From the NCBI GenBank assembly GCA_028023455.1, contig JAQFVV010006215.1, positions 2,740,580 to 2,804,579 on the forward strand: a stretch of DNA of 64,000 nt, given 5' to 3'. The position numbers and the translations under genes are program-made. This DNA is from Epiperipatus broadwayi (Eukaryota; Onychophora; Udeonychophora; Euonychophora; Peripatidae). The notes beneath the pieces were generated by a model that saw only the letters and a list, made by a program, of their open reading frames with translations, was not told the DNA's origin and searched no databases. Positions 11,651-23,979 of the stretch are shown here, one piece after another; position 1 is the first letter of the stretch; every line of letters begins with the position of its first letter.

Positions 11651-13985
11651 TTTATACTTTGAAATGGGGTTGATGATGATTTTCCATTACCCCAGGGGTT
11701 ACCACTTTTTTTTTGAGACCCACCACTTCATTACAATATATTGTAACGTGATGTACCGTTTCCCATATATATCTTATGCATATATAAAAACATTTGTTTT
11801 GTAAGATTGTGTGTATGTATATAACGATACCGTATGTTTAAAAAATATATATTTATTCTTTAAAGTATTAAGAAAATTATTCCATTTATCGTCCAGCATA
11901 TTTATCAATTTATGACCTCAAGCGCCAATCCTATATTACTATAAGAATTATGCTGGGAAAGCTGGAATACCAAAATGGAAATGCCCTTGGCTAGCTCTAC
12001 TCAGGCCGGGTGATTGACAAATCGACAGAAATCTATGAGGGAGGAGGTTACTATACTATAATGTGCTTGATCTACTATTTTAAATTCTTTCTACTTTTAT
12101 AAAAACAGACCTAAATAAACAATACCAATAAACATTCATTTCATTTTTAAATTTTGTACATTTTTATTTTACCATGATTAAATATTTTGTGCTTTTACTT
12201 TAAGACAAATGCATGCATACAAACACTGCTTAGGTATTTTAAAAAAATCACACAAATAAAGCATATATCGGTTCATACAGTAAGAAAAATCATTTTCTTT
12301 CTTTGATTCTTTCCTTTTTTTTTTTAAAGTTTATGCATATCGTTCATGATAATGAGGTTTGTAAAGAAAGTTTGTGAAAAATTAAAAGAAACAGACGCTA
12401 TCTGGAACACTAGTTACATATTGTTGAATGTGTACGTACCTGCGTTTCTTTTCTTCCCTGGGGAAAATGATGGATTATTAAAAGTGAAAAATTTCATTCG
12501 TTTTGACTCCTTTTTATAGCACTTATATAATGGGGATGAAATTGAATTATTTATTCCGGCTGTCCTATATTCTTGCTTGTTTATTCCATTCCCTTTTTTT
12601 TATTTAGACTTCAGATCAATTTGTTTCTATCTTCGTCGGTTACTTTCCCTGCAGCCACCTTCGAACCTTCATGGGGCGGGATTGCACTGCCTGTCACGCT
12701 TACACTTTCTTAAGCCAGCTTGCCCATCATTCTATCCTCCATTTCTCTCCACAAATCTCTCTCGCAGCACTCCTTACAAAAATCAGCAATAGAATGAATT
12801 CTTTTTAGCAAGTTCTGCCGCTCAAAAAATCCAGGTTCTTTTTTTAACAAAAACTTTTCGCACCTCCGAATCTAATTTTGTTCTTCTTTTGTTTTCATCG
12901 AAATTATTTTCAATGTAAACTTAAATCTCACTAATTAAATTCCTTAGATATCAATCAAGTTATTTTTGATATCTTTTTCCATTTAACTTTTTCAAAATGA
13001 AATTGAAAGTTTTCCATCTTGAAAAATAAAGTATATTTCTATAACTGCATTTATACTTTTTTTGTTCATTCTATCTAGCAAAATATATACATGCGTTTCT
13101 CAAAAAAACATACGTGCACACATACCCCCCTCCTTTTCTGTTTAATTTAGCCTTTTTAAATCCCTATTTAGAATTATAAATTTATATACTAAAAAGGAAA
13201 TATAAATATGAAAAAGAAATAAATTTAATTAAACAGGCTATATTGACGCATATAAGGGCAAGTTTACTTTTTGAAACAGGGATCGAACTCAGACCTGTTT
13301 CAATATATTAATGTGAATGAGAGTAAAGTCTGTCAAAGAATTAAGATGAGTCATTCTATCTCTTAGCTTGCAGTAAAACCCTGTCTAAATTTCAAGATTT
13401 ATTAAATAATGGCAGTCATCTATTCCTCAACAAAGTTTCGAGATGCTCATATGTCGGGTTAGTTTCAGAGTTATGTCTGGCTTATGATTTATTATATATG
13501 TTACAATTTATTTTATACTTTTGTACATGGTCTCACTGCCATCTCGACATCGGTAAAACTATTCGAAAACCATGCTGTACCTTACAGCTTCCTTCCTTCA
13601 TTTTAAATGTTTCAGTAGCTATTTTGCTCAATCTAAAACAACTTTTAATGTTAGTTTATTGTTCCTAACGTCTATTGACGTATGAAACATACTATCAAAT
13701 TTTCTGACTTGTACGCATTTTTAAATTTTTAGTTCAATAGTCAACCTGTGTCATTACATGATACATAATTTAATTCAAAGATTAAAAAATCAGGCAGTAT
13801 GAAGAAAAAACCAATCATTTCTCTATATTTTTATTTAAAAGCAAAAGGATTATTAGTGATCGATACGTATTTCAAAGGACAAATGATGCACTGTTGTATT
13901 CCCCTTTGGAGCTTCCCTTAATGTGTCCTTGAATATTTTTTGTTCTAGTGGACGTCATCCTGGTAATAGATTTATATATATACAG
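11651..13985 (+). repeat. Dispersed repeat, copy 1, interrupted by a 1.57-kb insert
   Basis: Segments 11651-11742 and 13301-13985 match, in the same order, the reverse complement of about 29302-28530, with scattered differences. Between them copy 1 has 1.57 kb absent from copy 2. The 9-mer CAATATATT lies at both edges of the insert (11734-11742 and 13301-13309). The left end disappears into the gap. The start contains CAGGGGTTACCAC, reminiscent of hAT termini but without a matching second end. No protein is recognised. Confidence 0.7.
11743..13300. mobile_element. Probable insertion within the dispersed repeat, unclassified
   Basis: This 1.56-kb segment is missing at the equivalent point of the 28.5-29.3-kb copy and is bounded by CAATATATT repeats, which would suit a 9-bp target duplication or a microhomology deletion in the other copy. 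It holds a GC-enriched patch at 12640-12790 preceded by a splice-acceptor-like CCCTGCAG, with two overlapping frames open, and a B-box-like GAGTTCGATCC on the minus strand at 13280-13292. No transposase or reverse transcriptase motif is seen. Confidence 0.4.
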
Positions 13986-14144
13986 TATACATTTTATTTT
14001 CCAACGTAAACAGTAAGCGTTTATTTATTGACGCAATAATTACATTTAACCAGGTAACAATGAATTATTATTTTTCCACTTTTTAAACTTTGTCTTAACG
14101 GAGAAAGATTAAAAATTTAACGGAGAAAAACTTAAAAATATACA

Positions 14145-14750
14145 ATGTTTTTCTTAAGAAATTCTTTATCCAAGCAGCAACGAGTGGATATGTACATAGA
14201 TTTTGTCAGTAAATATGTACAGTTTACCATTCTGAGAACGCATCGTAGATGTTTTCGACTGCTTGGCATATTGAGTCGTTTCTTTTTAAAAGAAGATCTT
14301 AGAAATATTGACTATTACATCCTTTTTTATTGTGCTACTAAGGTCGCGATGGTGCCGGACAGAGTTCGTGACAAGACCATGGCAGTGAGATTCGAACCAC
14401 TTATCATTGACACCCCTCTATATCAAAAAACTCTCAAAATTATGAAGAAATATAAAACAAAAAATGGAATTTGGGACATCTACACAAACATGATGAAATA
14501 TCTTGGCACTGACGTGTTTTTCCATAGACAAAAGGCCATAGACTTTTTAAAATGGTCATCTTTCCATACCGATTTATCTATTAAAGAACAAAAAACTTTA
14601 GTAGCTGGTCTAATTGAAGCGAATTTTCAAATTACTTGCAAAATGAAGTTTTCTTATTTTTTGCATACCAGGGAATTGTTCCCGTTTAAAAAAAACAGCC
14701 TGAAAATGTACAATTCTATGTTAGAAATACAAAATGAATGTAGTTACTAA
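14145..14750 (+). CDS. Intact 201-codon ORF, unrecognised protein
   Basis: The only long, clean open frame in the window that is not part of a recognisable repeat. The ATG has A at -3, and an in-frame TAA lies at 14133, so the frame is closed just upstream. The product is basic and rich in Lys, Phe, Tyr and Leu, with helical-looking segments such as LGILSRFFLKEDLRN and IDFLKWSSFHTDLS and a predicted soluble character. There is no signal peptide, no obvious membrane span and no Cys/His cluster. AATAAA at 14854-14859, about 105 nt after the stop, followed by a T-rich stretch, fits a short 3' UTR. The sequence TTTTTCTTAAG just inside the start could instead be a 3' splice site, making this the last exon of a longer gene whose upstream exons I cannot find. 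I do not recognise the family. It is somewhat richer in GC than its flanks. Confidence 0.55.
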   Translation: MFFLRNSLSKQQRVDMYIDFVSKYVQFTILRTHRRCFRLLGILSRFFLKEDLRNIDYYILFYCATKVAMVPDRVRDKTMAVRFEPLIIDTPLYQKTLKIMKKYKTKNGIWDIYTNMMKYLGTDVFFHRQKAIDFLKWSSFHTDLSIKEQKTLVAGLIEANFQITCKMKFSYFLHTRELFPFKKNSLKMYNSMLEIQNECSY

Positions 14751-14853
14751 AATATTGCATGTAAATATTGTTTTAAAGATTTTAATTTATTGTTGTAAAA
14801 AACATAAGATGTATTTATATTTTGTAATATTATATATATATAAAGTTTATACA

Positions 14854-14859
14854 AATAAA
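14854..14859 (+). promoter_or_regulatory. Canonical poly(A) signal AATAAA
   Basis: It lies 104 nt after the stop of the 14145 ORF, and a T-rich tract follows near 14890. AATAAA is frequent by chance in such AT-rich DNA, so it supports the gene only because of its position. Confidence 0.4.
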
Positions 14860-14952
14860 GTTATTGGATTTTAATTCACGAGTTTCTGTTTTTTTTTTTA
14901 ATATTATTATTATTATTTAAATTCAAGTATATTATATATACTTAAGTTATAT

Positions 14953-15032
14953 GTAATTAAAGGAGATTCGTTAAGATGGAGTGAATTACACGGAGGAGCT
15001 TTAAACTCTGCTTTCAAATCTCCTTTAATTAC
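14953..15032. repeat. Small inverted repeat with perfect 16-bp arms
   Basis: GTAATTAAAGGAGATT at 14953-14968 and its exact complement at 15017-15032 enclose a 48-nt loop. It lies about 200 bp after the 14145 ORF. It may be a minimal MITE or a hairpin. Confidence 0.55.
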
Positions 15033-15039
15033 TATTATT

Positions 15040-16130
15040 TTTATTTATCTTTTATATTTTAAGCCTTAATGAGCTCAATCGTTTCGAGATAAGCAGACAT
15101 ATATTGCTGCATATTGCCAATGAGTATGAAATGTTTGTGGACACAAATATTAATTTTGACAATATTCATTTGTATTAATATATCATATATGTACAGGTAA
15201 ACAAAGTCTTCTGTATACAGACTGCATGAATGGAGACGATATAAGAATTCTTAGGGCAGGTTATGTAAGAGGCAATGCAATCAATCATTATTTATTTGTA
15301 CCCAAATTAAAAATTAAGGATTTTCATGACAAACAATTGTTTGCAAATTGTTAGAATTTTATGTTTTCTCTACAAATTTTAAATCATCTAATAAAATCTG
15401 CAAAATTTGCAAAAGTCAACATATTTCTAATAATCACATAATTTTTGATAGTATTTTATTAATCTAGCATAAGGTTTTCTGATTGTATGAATGCTTTATA
15501 CTTTTCAATCTAATTGCTTGATGAATAATTAGTAAACTTTATTGTTTGGAGGCTCACAAAATATTGGACAAATTAAGTAACAGACCATTGCAGCGGTCAT
15601 CACTAGAGTCAGCCATCGCCATTTATTAAAGAAAATAAATTCCTTATTTTTCTTACGTATCCTACTTGGCTGTATGATCACATATCTATTAAATATTTTT
15701 TATAAGTCGTACTAGCATAAATTAAGGTGAAAACAATGAAAAACATGTAGGGAATACAGTTTGCCCGATAATAACGGTAGTCTTTCATATATTAAAATGT
15801 TGCCAAAGGTTGTGATGTAGTAACAGTCACATAAATAGGTAATTACTATTTTTTTTAAATAAAGGTTCATAAAGCATAATAATAATGATAAGAAAAAGAA
15901 GAACAAGAAATAGGAGAAGAAATGTAGCTCAGCAGTTGTTCATCTGTCAACATCCCAGGTAAAATATTCCAGTTTTGTTTACTTAAAATTCATTTAAAGC
16001 TTTCATTTGAAAAGATAAAAATTATTTCTTATTATAAAGTTTTGACTTTAATTTACTGTTAACTCAGTTTTCAAATTTGTTTAAATTTGGCATTCAAAAT
16101 TTACAATATAATTGATTTGTCTTTCCATAA
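15040..16130. other. AT-rich stretch, nothing recognised
   Basis: No gene or repeat family is recognised. Confidence 0.5.
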
Positions 16131-16138
16131 TTTGCTAA

Positions 16139-17358
16139 GATGGCAACTGAGCTGTCACATGCCCGGGTGGCTGGCACCAATTTTACCAACATTGAGTTTT
16201 AGGTAATACAAACAAATGCTAATAATACCATATATAATGGTGACCAGGTCGATGTCAAAAATAATAATAATCCAATAGTTATATATAACAAAAATATTAT
16301 TTCAACCATTTCTAATTTCATTAACACTCAATTCCAAATTCCAAAGATAATACAAACATATGCTAATTTTAGTAAAAATGACCCTCAACATATCAATAGT
16401 AAATGTACTAATAATCCAATTGATCTTAATAGCAAAGGTAACAATAATTAATCTTACCTAAGTCAACAGCAATATATAGAAAAACTGTCTCTAGTAACAT
16501 CAGAGAACTGGACCTCCATATCCAAGAAGCACAATGCCCTTTTTTCTATAGTTGGAACCCCAAAACTTCTATGATAATCAGTGATAGGTTCTATAATTTG
16601 ATCCCAAGATGATTATTTGCAACTTTTAAAAGATTATTTTCTGCTAGGTCCACAATTTCTACCTTCTACAGACATTAAGATTTCTCTATATAATTTTTCT
16701 AGGCAATTTTTATTTGATGCAATATTCTTGCATGAAATATGGGACATCATTATTCACATTGTTGACCATCCAAATCCCAGGTATTTATGATAATTGGGTT
16801 CTTTCAGACAACACAGAGAGACCAATTTGAAGCACACCAGTTGTAAAATTTGCCTTAATTACCTTGGATCATAATTGCTACAACTGTATCCAGGGATGTT
16901 CAAAAACACCTACTTCAGATATAACCTTCAAGATTTCCAGCAAATTATGCATCCATTTGGCAATGTTACACATTTTAACCCCATATATGTAAAGGATACT
17001 TCTATACCCATCCCTAGTAACAGCTATGATTTCAAATTATAACTGTTCCATGACATTGATCTAAACATAATTCCAATACACATCCTTGATCAAGAATCTA
17101 CCCTATGCCTATATATCAGAAATATTGAAACCCTCATGCTACTCCTGTCACCTACAGGGCCATTTAGTGATGCAATCTGCTAACTTTCAACCTTCACTCT
17201 CAGGAAAACCAGCTGATTACCTAAATCCCCAAAACAACAAAGAACAGCAAGCAGTGAATCTTTCCATGATTACATTCATCAATAACCAAGAGGTTATTCG
17301 TGCATATACTAACTATTCTATATACTCATCAATTATTCTTATAAATGTAAGAGATTGA
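16139..17358 (+). pseudogene. Decayed gag-like ORF1 of a non-LTR retrotransposon
   Basis: From the ATG at 16139 (MATELSHARVAGTNFTNIEF) the frame is open for about 100 codons apart from one stop. Further on, frames coding VTHFNPIYVKDTSIPIPS (about 16970) look like the nucleic-acid-binding part of LINE ORF1 proteins. At 17137-17175 the frame reads CYSCHLQGHLVMQ, a CCHC zinc knuckle (C-x2-C-x4-H-x4-C) whose last Cys has become Gln. Several stops and frame changes separate these blocks. No endonuclease or reverse transcriptase follows, so the copy is 3'-truncated or was recombined. It is not obviously the same family as the minus-strand ORF1 at 43.3-44.2 kb. Confidence 0.6.
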
Positions 17359-17477
17359 CATATCTCTTTATCTAAACATACTTAATAGTTTAAAGTTAAA
17401 TTCTAGACCAAGCAGTAAAGATAAATAGATAAATAAATGTATATAATTTTACCTTGGTCTGTTTTCAGACTCATTAC

Positions 17478-17502
17478 ATATATATATATATATATATATA
17501 TT
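17478..17502. repeat. (TA)n microsatellite
   Basis: A simple TA dinucleotide array. Similar arrays occur near 27155, 37290 and 46205. Confidence 0.9.
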
Positions 17503-17509
17503 TGAAACA

Positions 17510-20500
17510 GTAAGATATGCCTTACCAATCTTAGTTTCACTTTGCCTTTTTGTTTCCTACCTTCATGCCTTATTTAAAACTTTAATTTCATTTTGTGTGT
17601 GTATTGGGTATATTTACTGAAATCCTGCCTAAATTTGTATGTCTAATGGGGTGACTGGGGTTTTATAATAATTAAAAATTGTCTTAAACAGTTTTATTTT
17701 CAAACCTTCGAGTATATATTATGTATATATGCTTGTACAGTAAAGTAAGTCACATATTCTCATCTGCACACATACTACAATAATAATTAAAATTTATGAA
17801 AATATTTTATTTAAAATTTGTTGTTTTGAATCTGTTTATTTTGTGATGTTATTTCGCTATAATTATTTGCATTTAATCAAATAATATCACTGATAAATAT
17901 ATATTCTGGAAATTAAATTCAGAAAGAGAGTTTTATAAAATAAAATGTTTTTCAAAAACATGCCATTTTAAGTCAGTGTGGGTAGGGAAAGAACAATAGT
18001 GGCTAATTGTAACATATTGGCGCCAGTTTTACTAGTAGATTTGATAAGATAAAACAGTGCTTACAAGCAGATTTTAATTCCGTGTTTTCAAATATATTAA
18101 TAACTTAAGAATGGATTTTACCACCTCAGGGTTAGATTGTAATCAGAGAGAGTATATAAATAGGGCTGATTGATTGTTATTAAATTAGTATTAGAAAGTT
18201 ATTAACCTACCTGATATTGTGACAGCAGAAGTTATATTTTCTGTAATTTTGAAACTGATTGCTTGTCTATTCGTGTCATCGGACCGACTGGCTTGCTTTG
18301 TCAGTAAATCAAGTTTTAAAATCGTTTGACCTCAGAATGATGGGGTAAAAGGGGCAGTAGGCTGTTTTCCCTTGGGATCATGTGCCTTGGCTGTCCATCA
18401 TTCAAAATCTGATGTCCTGTCACCGTATTATCAAGCCCAACTGATCCAGCCCAAAGAAATGCTGCTCCTGAAATCTACTAACTGCTGCTGTGGAACAATG
18501 AACCAAGGAAACTATAATTACTTACGAACTTTGTTACAAATTTGGAAATGCCCACAGACAGATTTGAAAGAAGATAATTAAAATCAACCCGAGATTTCGG
18601 AAACCTCCATGCTATATAGCTAATAATTTTTGTATATTCTTTAAATGTATCTATTCAAGTGTTTTTTTATTAATGCATGCTGAACTTGTGCTTGGGTTGA
18701 TTTTCTATATATATTTGTAAATATCTTATTTAAATGTATTATAATGAAATATTTAATTAATTTCTTTAGGCAAATGCGAGTTACGTAGGGAAGTTAAATA
18801 ATGTGTGGTTGCCATCTTAGTTTACAAACCGCAAACATGCATTTCCCCCCTCTCCCATCTCTTATATATGTTTTAAAATATTTCTTGCATATAACTTTGT
18901 TAGAATAAATATTTATTTACCTAAAGTTTTTTTGTTGAGAGTCTGCTGGCAATTAAAATATGAAAGTTGAGAGTGAGCTATTTCTGTTCCTTAATAAATT
19001 GCCCTTTGTTTTACTAAGCCTTTTAAAATTAAACTTTGTTGCTAGTAAATATGCTTGGGTGCTGGAATCCTACCATTTGGCAAAGGTCATAATCAGTTAA
19101 ATCTGTTCCCCTTATTTTACTCCGTGGTTCCCAGTACAGTGCTATAATGGACCTGGGAATTACTTCGTGTACGTCCCCACAGTTACAAAGCTCCTGGGTG
19201 CAGGCCAGGCTTGAGCTGTGAGTGGGCTAGAGATGTCCCAAATAAAAGGCGAAATGCCTATCCAATGCCATGACCTTTTCTTCATATTTTATAAAGTTGC
19301 ATATTCATAAACTGCACCCCTCCTCGGCATATATTCACTGGCACCACCGTACATTTCCCTTATTAATTATTTAAAAGAACTCTATTTAAATGAATTTTAA
19401 GTCTGATCAGTATAATCAATCTTATAATCTAGTTAATCACTTCATGAGCGACTCTCGGTCTCCATTTAAGTTTCCATTTATCAAAACTTTAGAATATTCA
19501 AATTCTGTTAGACTTTATGTGACTAACATATGCCTACCATGTCAATATATTTTTAGACACGTTATCTAAACGAACCCAAGTATGAGGTATCAGCCATCTT
19601 GTTGTTTTTTGTATATAGCTATCCAATTTATATAGTTAAACTATTTTCCATTATCTAATTATTAAAATATTATTTGTAAATTTATTTCTTTTCTCTTTTA
19701 TTCAGGGTGCAATGTAAGTAACATACCATAGTGGGTTTATCTCTGGCATATCTATAAGTTGTTGTTACATGAACCTAGGGCTATTTTAGAGTTAGTCTTT
19801 TGTTTTCTCCCTGATTACTGGCACCGGCATGAAATTATACTATTAGTAGCATCAAATGTGTTATGACATAGAGGGCGTTGTGGAGTTTGGACTTTGGATT
19901 CAAATTTGGGATTTCTGGTAGGTAACACTCCTAGTGTTGAGTTCTATGTCCCGCGTTTAAATTCTGCAGTGTATTAGCAAGATAGACATGTTTTGACTGT
20001 TACAAAATATCTCAATATCCTAGCTGAAATAATATAATATAATAACAAACATGAACAACAAAATAAATATACACATTATCTTATTTTATTTTATTCACCT
20101 AGTTCATAACCTGAGTTTTTTCTCTAAGAGCTGACTGACAAGGGAAATGACATTTTTATAGGTTAAAGATTTTACAAAAAAAGCATTCATATTTTCTCTT
20201 GCCTATCTCAATATAGTAAAATCAAATCAACACTTTATTGCAATATAATAATGATGTAATAGTGCTTATAATTATTTTCTGCAGAATTTTTGATCCATCT
20301 TATTTGACTAAATTGTAATTTTAAAAATCACTTTAAGTAGCAAAAGAAAACTTTCACACAAGCTTTTTTTTTATTTTATTTTATTTTATCCATGGTAATA
20401 CTTTTTAAATAGTTTGTGACAACTTCAGCATTTCAAATTATTTTGAGTTTTTTTGTTAATACTTAAAACCAATATTAATTCCAACATTCCACCTCAGTTA

Positions 20501-23210
20501 TTAAGAAGCAGATATTTATTCATTTATGTTTTTATATCCATATTATTAAATATTTTCTGGAATAATATAATAAATGGTTATTGTTTTATTTTCTTTTATC
20601 AGGATTTCCCTTAAAGATTTTTAATAAATGTAAATTAAACATTTTTTTTCATTTATTAGTATAATAAATGTATTTCAATTTTCATTTTTAATGATGACTC
20701 AAATTAGTGCTTTAAAAGATTTATTAGACGATTATTTTTTTTAAAAAAAAAAAAGTTCATGCATTTTTGTAAATTCATTAAACATTATTATCTATTTGGA
20801 GTGAATTTCACTTGATTCAATGTGAATTTTAAAAGATTTGTCCAAATTATTTTTAATTGGTTTTTTATTTTATACTTGATAAAAGCAAAAGTATTTTATA
20901 CTTGCTGTATAAGTGAATGGACATAATACATTTTTTCCTTTTTGTCATTTTAAACAATTGATGAGGGATTTTCAAATGTACATAATAATTATAATAATCA
21001 AAATTATAATGATATGTGGAATAAAATTTCATGCTTACGATTTTTTATCTGGTTTTGAATTCAAGCTTCTTCTTGGTAAATTTCATGTTTTTCAAACTGG
21101 TCTTCATTTTTCTCCCAGTGTAAAATATTGGCAAATGTTGATCAATGCTTCCTGCGTTCATATGGACACAAGGAATTAAAATTTTCAATTCCATGATTTA
21201 AGAATTGCAATATGTTTTAGTTTTGATCAATTTAAATCCAGTGTTATCACTTTTTCAGCTTTCTTCTTGATTTATTTAGTTTTGTTGTTTCAGGTGTTAA
21301 TGTATTTCTTGTAGTTCTTTTATTAATAGTCCTCCCTTTACTATTTATGTTAAGTTATTTATACTTTTTATTACACTGAATTGTGGTACAATTAAAAATA
21401 GTCCAATAACAGCATAGTGTGCATATAATTAATGCTTCTCCCCCTATATTCATATATAATAATTAATCAGACTATTCAACATTAACTTAAATCACTATAA
21501 CAAAATATACTTAGGAATTGATTACAAATATTGATTTAGAAGAGTTATAAATTTAAATCTTTCTAACTATTATTATTTAATAATAATAAAATACTAAAAC
21601 ATATTTATACTGTCAAATTAATAATAATACTATTAAATTATTTTAATATTATTGAAAATTTGCCCACCTGGCAAACTGCATATAGAATCTTATACACACC
21701 CTGCCAGAGGGTTTATTATATTTTGAACAGATTGGGTCTTTATCACTTTCAGAAGATTTACTGATAAAATTTACTTACTTTTAAAATATAATTTGGCAAT
21801 TACTATTAGACACCATCAAGATAATAGTGTTCTAATATACTACAATTGTTAAAAATTTAAATTTAAAATTTTCATACTTAACCATTTAAATAAGGCTTGA
21901 CAAACATCGAACCCAACCACATGGTTACAATAAATATATTGCAAGCATTCAGATTAACTGTAAGTTAAGGTATTTAAAAAAATAAAGAAGTGTAAAGATC
22001 TTGCTCGGTTTTCTTTTCATTTGATTCATGGATAATGGAGATCTTGAAATATGAAGTTAACTTAATAACCATGGCACCTAATACTTAAAAATAATATTGT
22101 TTACTGCTAATTCTAGCTTCAAAATCCTAAATCAATTGTAATCAATATCAGAAAAAAATATAAACAGTTAAATAAATAAAGAGATTTTAGAAATAGGTAA
22201 GTGTATCAAGAAAGATTATTTAAATAAAATCAACATTGTTTCTTAAGTATTATATGTTCCAATTTTTGTTATTGCAAACACCATAGCAAAACCTATTATG
22301 TAATTAAATGTTTTATGTACCACATGTATTTGTTTGTGAATTAATTTAAGGGAAGGTTATTATTAAAAAGCATGTGTAAAAATATTTATATCCATTAGAA
22401 TGTATCAAAATTTATAATATAAATTTTTTACTTTGTATTTAAAGGAAATATCGTATCGAAAGTAGATTTCATTTTCAATGTATCCAATTTATTAAAATCT
22501 CCATTTCACTTACAAAAAGGAGGCAAAACTTTCTTTAACAGATTGCTCATCATCGAGTTAAAATTGAGTGATTACCAACAGTCGTTACAACAATAATGTC
22601 ATCAAGAGTAGACTATAAATAGAAAGGAGAAACTGTATTTCTAGTTCTTATCATTTTGTCATTGCATAGCATGGATTGTTTTTCCCTGTCTTCAAACGTT
22701 TATTAAATTTTATTGTCTAAATAGTTAATTCATATAACCATGGAAGAATAGAAATTTTAACCAATGGGGCATCTTGCTGATGAAATTCCAGGGGAAGCGA
22801 CAAAGTTTGAAAGGGAGAAAAACCCTCGAAAATGCATCGTATTGCAAGTCAGGTATATAAATATATATTTCGTGGTTAAAAAAAATCTAGAATTGCAATC
22901 ATGTATTTTATGTCAAGAAAATCTACAAGATCGATCAATTCAACTTATAATAAGCAATCTAAACTTCACTTTCATAAGTCAAAGAAAAAAAGGAAAAGCT
23001 AGTATTAATTCCTCATTTAATTTTAAACTGGATGTCACTAAGGAAATTCTCTTGCATATTATTGCCAGTGAAAAAAGGAAAATTAAGGCTGGCAGTGATG
23101 TGTAATTTTGCATTAGTTTACTTGAAAATTGGAAACTTATATACCTCAGAGGAAACATTGAAAGTTGAATGTGAAAGGAATTAAATTCAAATTTGAGTTA
23201 GTTACCACAC
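17510..23210. other. 5.7-kb AT-rich stretch without a supported gene
   Basis: No gene can be supported. Slightly GC-enriched patches occur at 18230-18600 and 19050-19270. The first contains a 69-codon frame (18372-18581), the second no open frame. An open 113-codon frame at 22764-23105 includes CAAGTCAG followed by GTATAT, which could be an exon end, but nothing corroborates it. Confidence 0.5.
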
Positions 23211-23216
23211 ATGTTT

Positions 23217-23736
23217 TATGTTGGACTAAGTCCATCATATATGAGTGAATGTTGAATGTATAGAAAATTTTAAACTTTATTTAAACTTTTCAAATACAAA
23301 CAACTTTGTTAGGAATAACACACAAATAGATAATACAGGATAGTAATTACACACCATTTTGAGTAGTATTATTCTCCACTTTTCTTCAGGTGATGCTGGC
23401 CTATATGCACAGTGACAATATTCACTTAGAAGTTGAACTGGCACCTTTAGATTCTTGAATATTGAATTTAAGTCAAATGCTCAATATTCAATATTCAAGC
23501 ATCTAAAGATGCGTGCTCAACTTCTAAGCGAATATTTTCATCATGCATATAGGCCAGCAACACCTGAAGAAGAGTGGAGAATAATACTACTCGAAACATT
23601 GTGTAATTACTAACCTGTATTGTCTATTTGTGTGTTATTACTAACAAAGTTGCTTGTATTTGAAAAGTTTAAATAAAGTTTAAAATTTTCTATACATTCA
23701 ACATTCACTCATAAATGATGAAAATAGCCCAACATA
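23217..23736. mobile_element. Long foldback element, about 520 bp
   Basis: Two imperfect inverted arms of about 240 bp, for example GTATAGAAAATTTTAAACTT on the left and its complement on the right, meet at 23450-23490. The ends share ATGAGTGAATGTTGAATGT-type sequence. The right arm carries CTGAAGA, then GAGT/ACTC pairing, then GAAAC (23558-23604), a motif echoed in the other foldback families. Non-coding, with no certain target duplication. Confidence 0.75.
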
Positions 23737-23937
23737 TCACATCTTATAATATACCATCATTAGAAACCTTCAGACAACCACACACGTTTATCTTCTCTAT
23801 TCAAAAAAATCTTCTCTATACTTTTGGATTGGAAGAAATGAATCGGAAGCTATGACAGCGAGTGAATATGGATAGACTTTCACTTATAGGGTATGATTTT
23901 TTATTCCTAGATGTATGTATATTTTATTAGTCCAGGA

Positions 23938-23978
23938 TATATATATATATATGTGTGTGTGTGTGTATGTGTGTATTA
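23938..23978. repeat. Compound (TA)n(TG)n microsatellite
   Basis: A short TA array passes directly into TG repeats. Confidence 0.9.
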
Positions 23979-23979
23979 A

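Noticed and set aside
10976-11673. 228- and 177-codon frames across the gap
   Set aside because: Most of each frame is N and has no meaning. Only the part before the gap is mentioned.
11692-11745. hAT terminus (CAGGGGTTACCAC) at the right side of the gap
   Set aside because: The start resembles a hAT end, but no matching second end or 8-bp duplication is visible.
18372-18581. 69-codon open frame in a slightly GC-richer patch
   Set aside because: No recognisable motif, homologous region or clear splice context. Length is within chance for this window.
22764-23105. 113-codon open frame with a possible donor (CAG/GTATAT) inside
   Set aside because: Composition becomes low-complexity Lys/Ile-rich, there are upstream in-frame stops, and no family is recognised. 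Kept only as a remark in the stretch entry.
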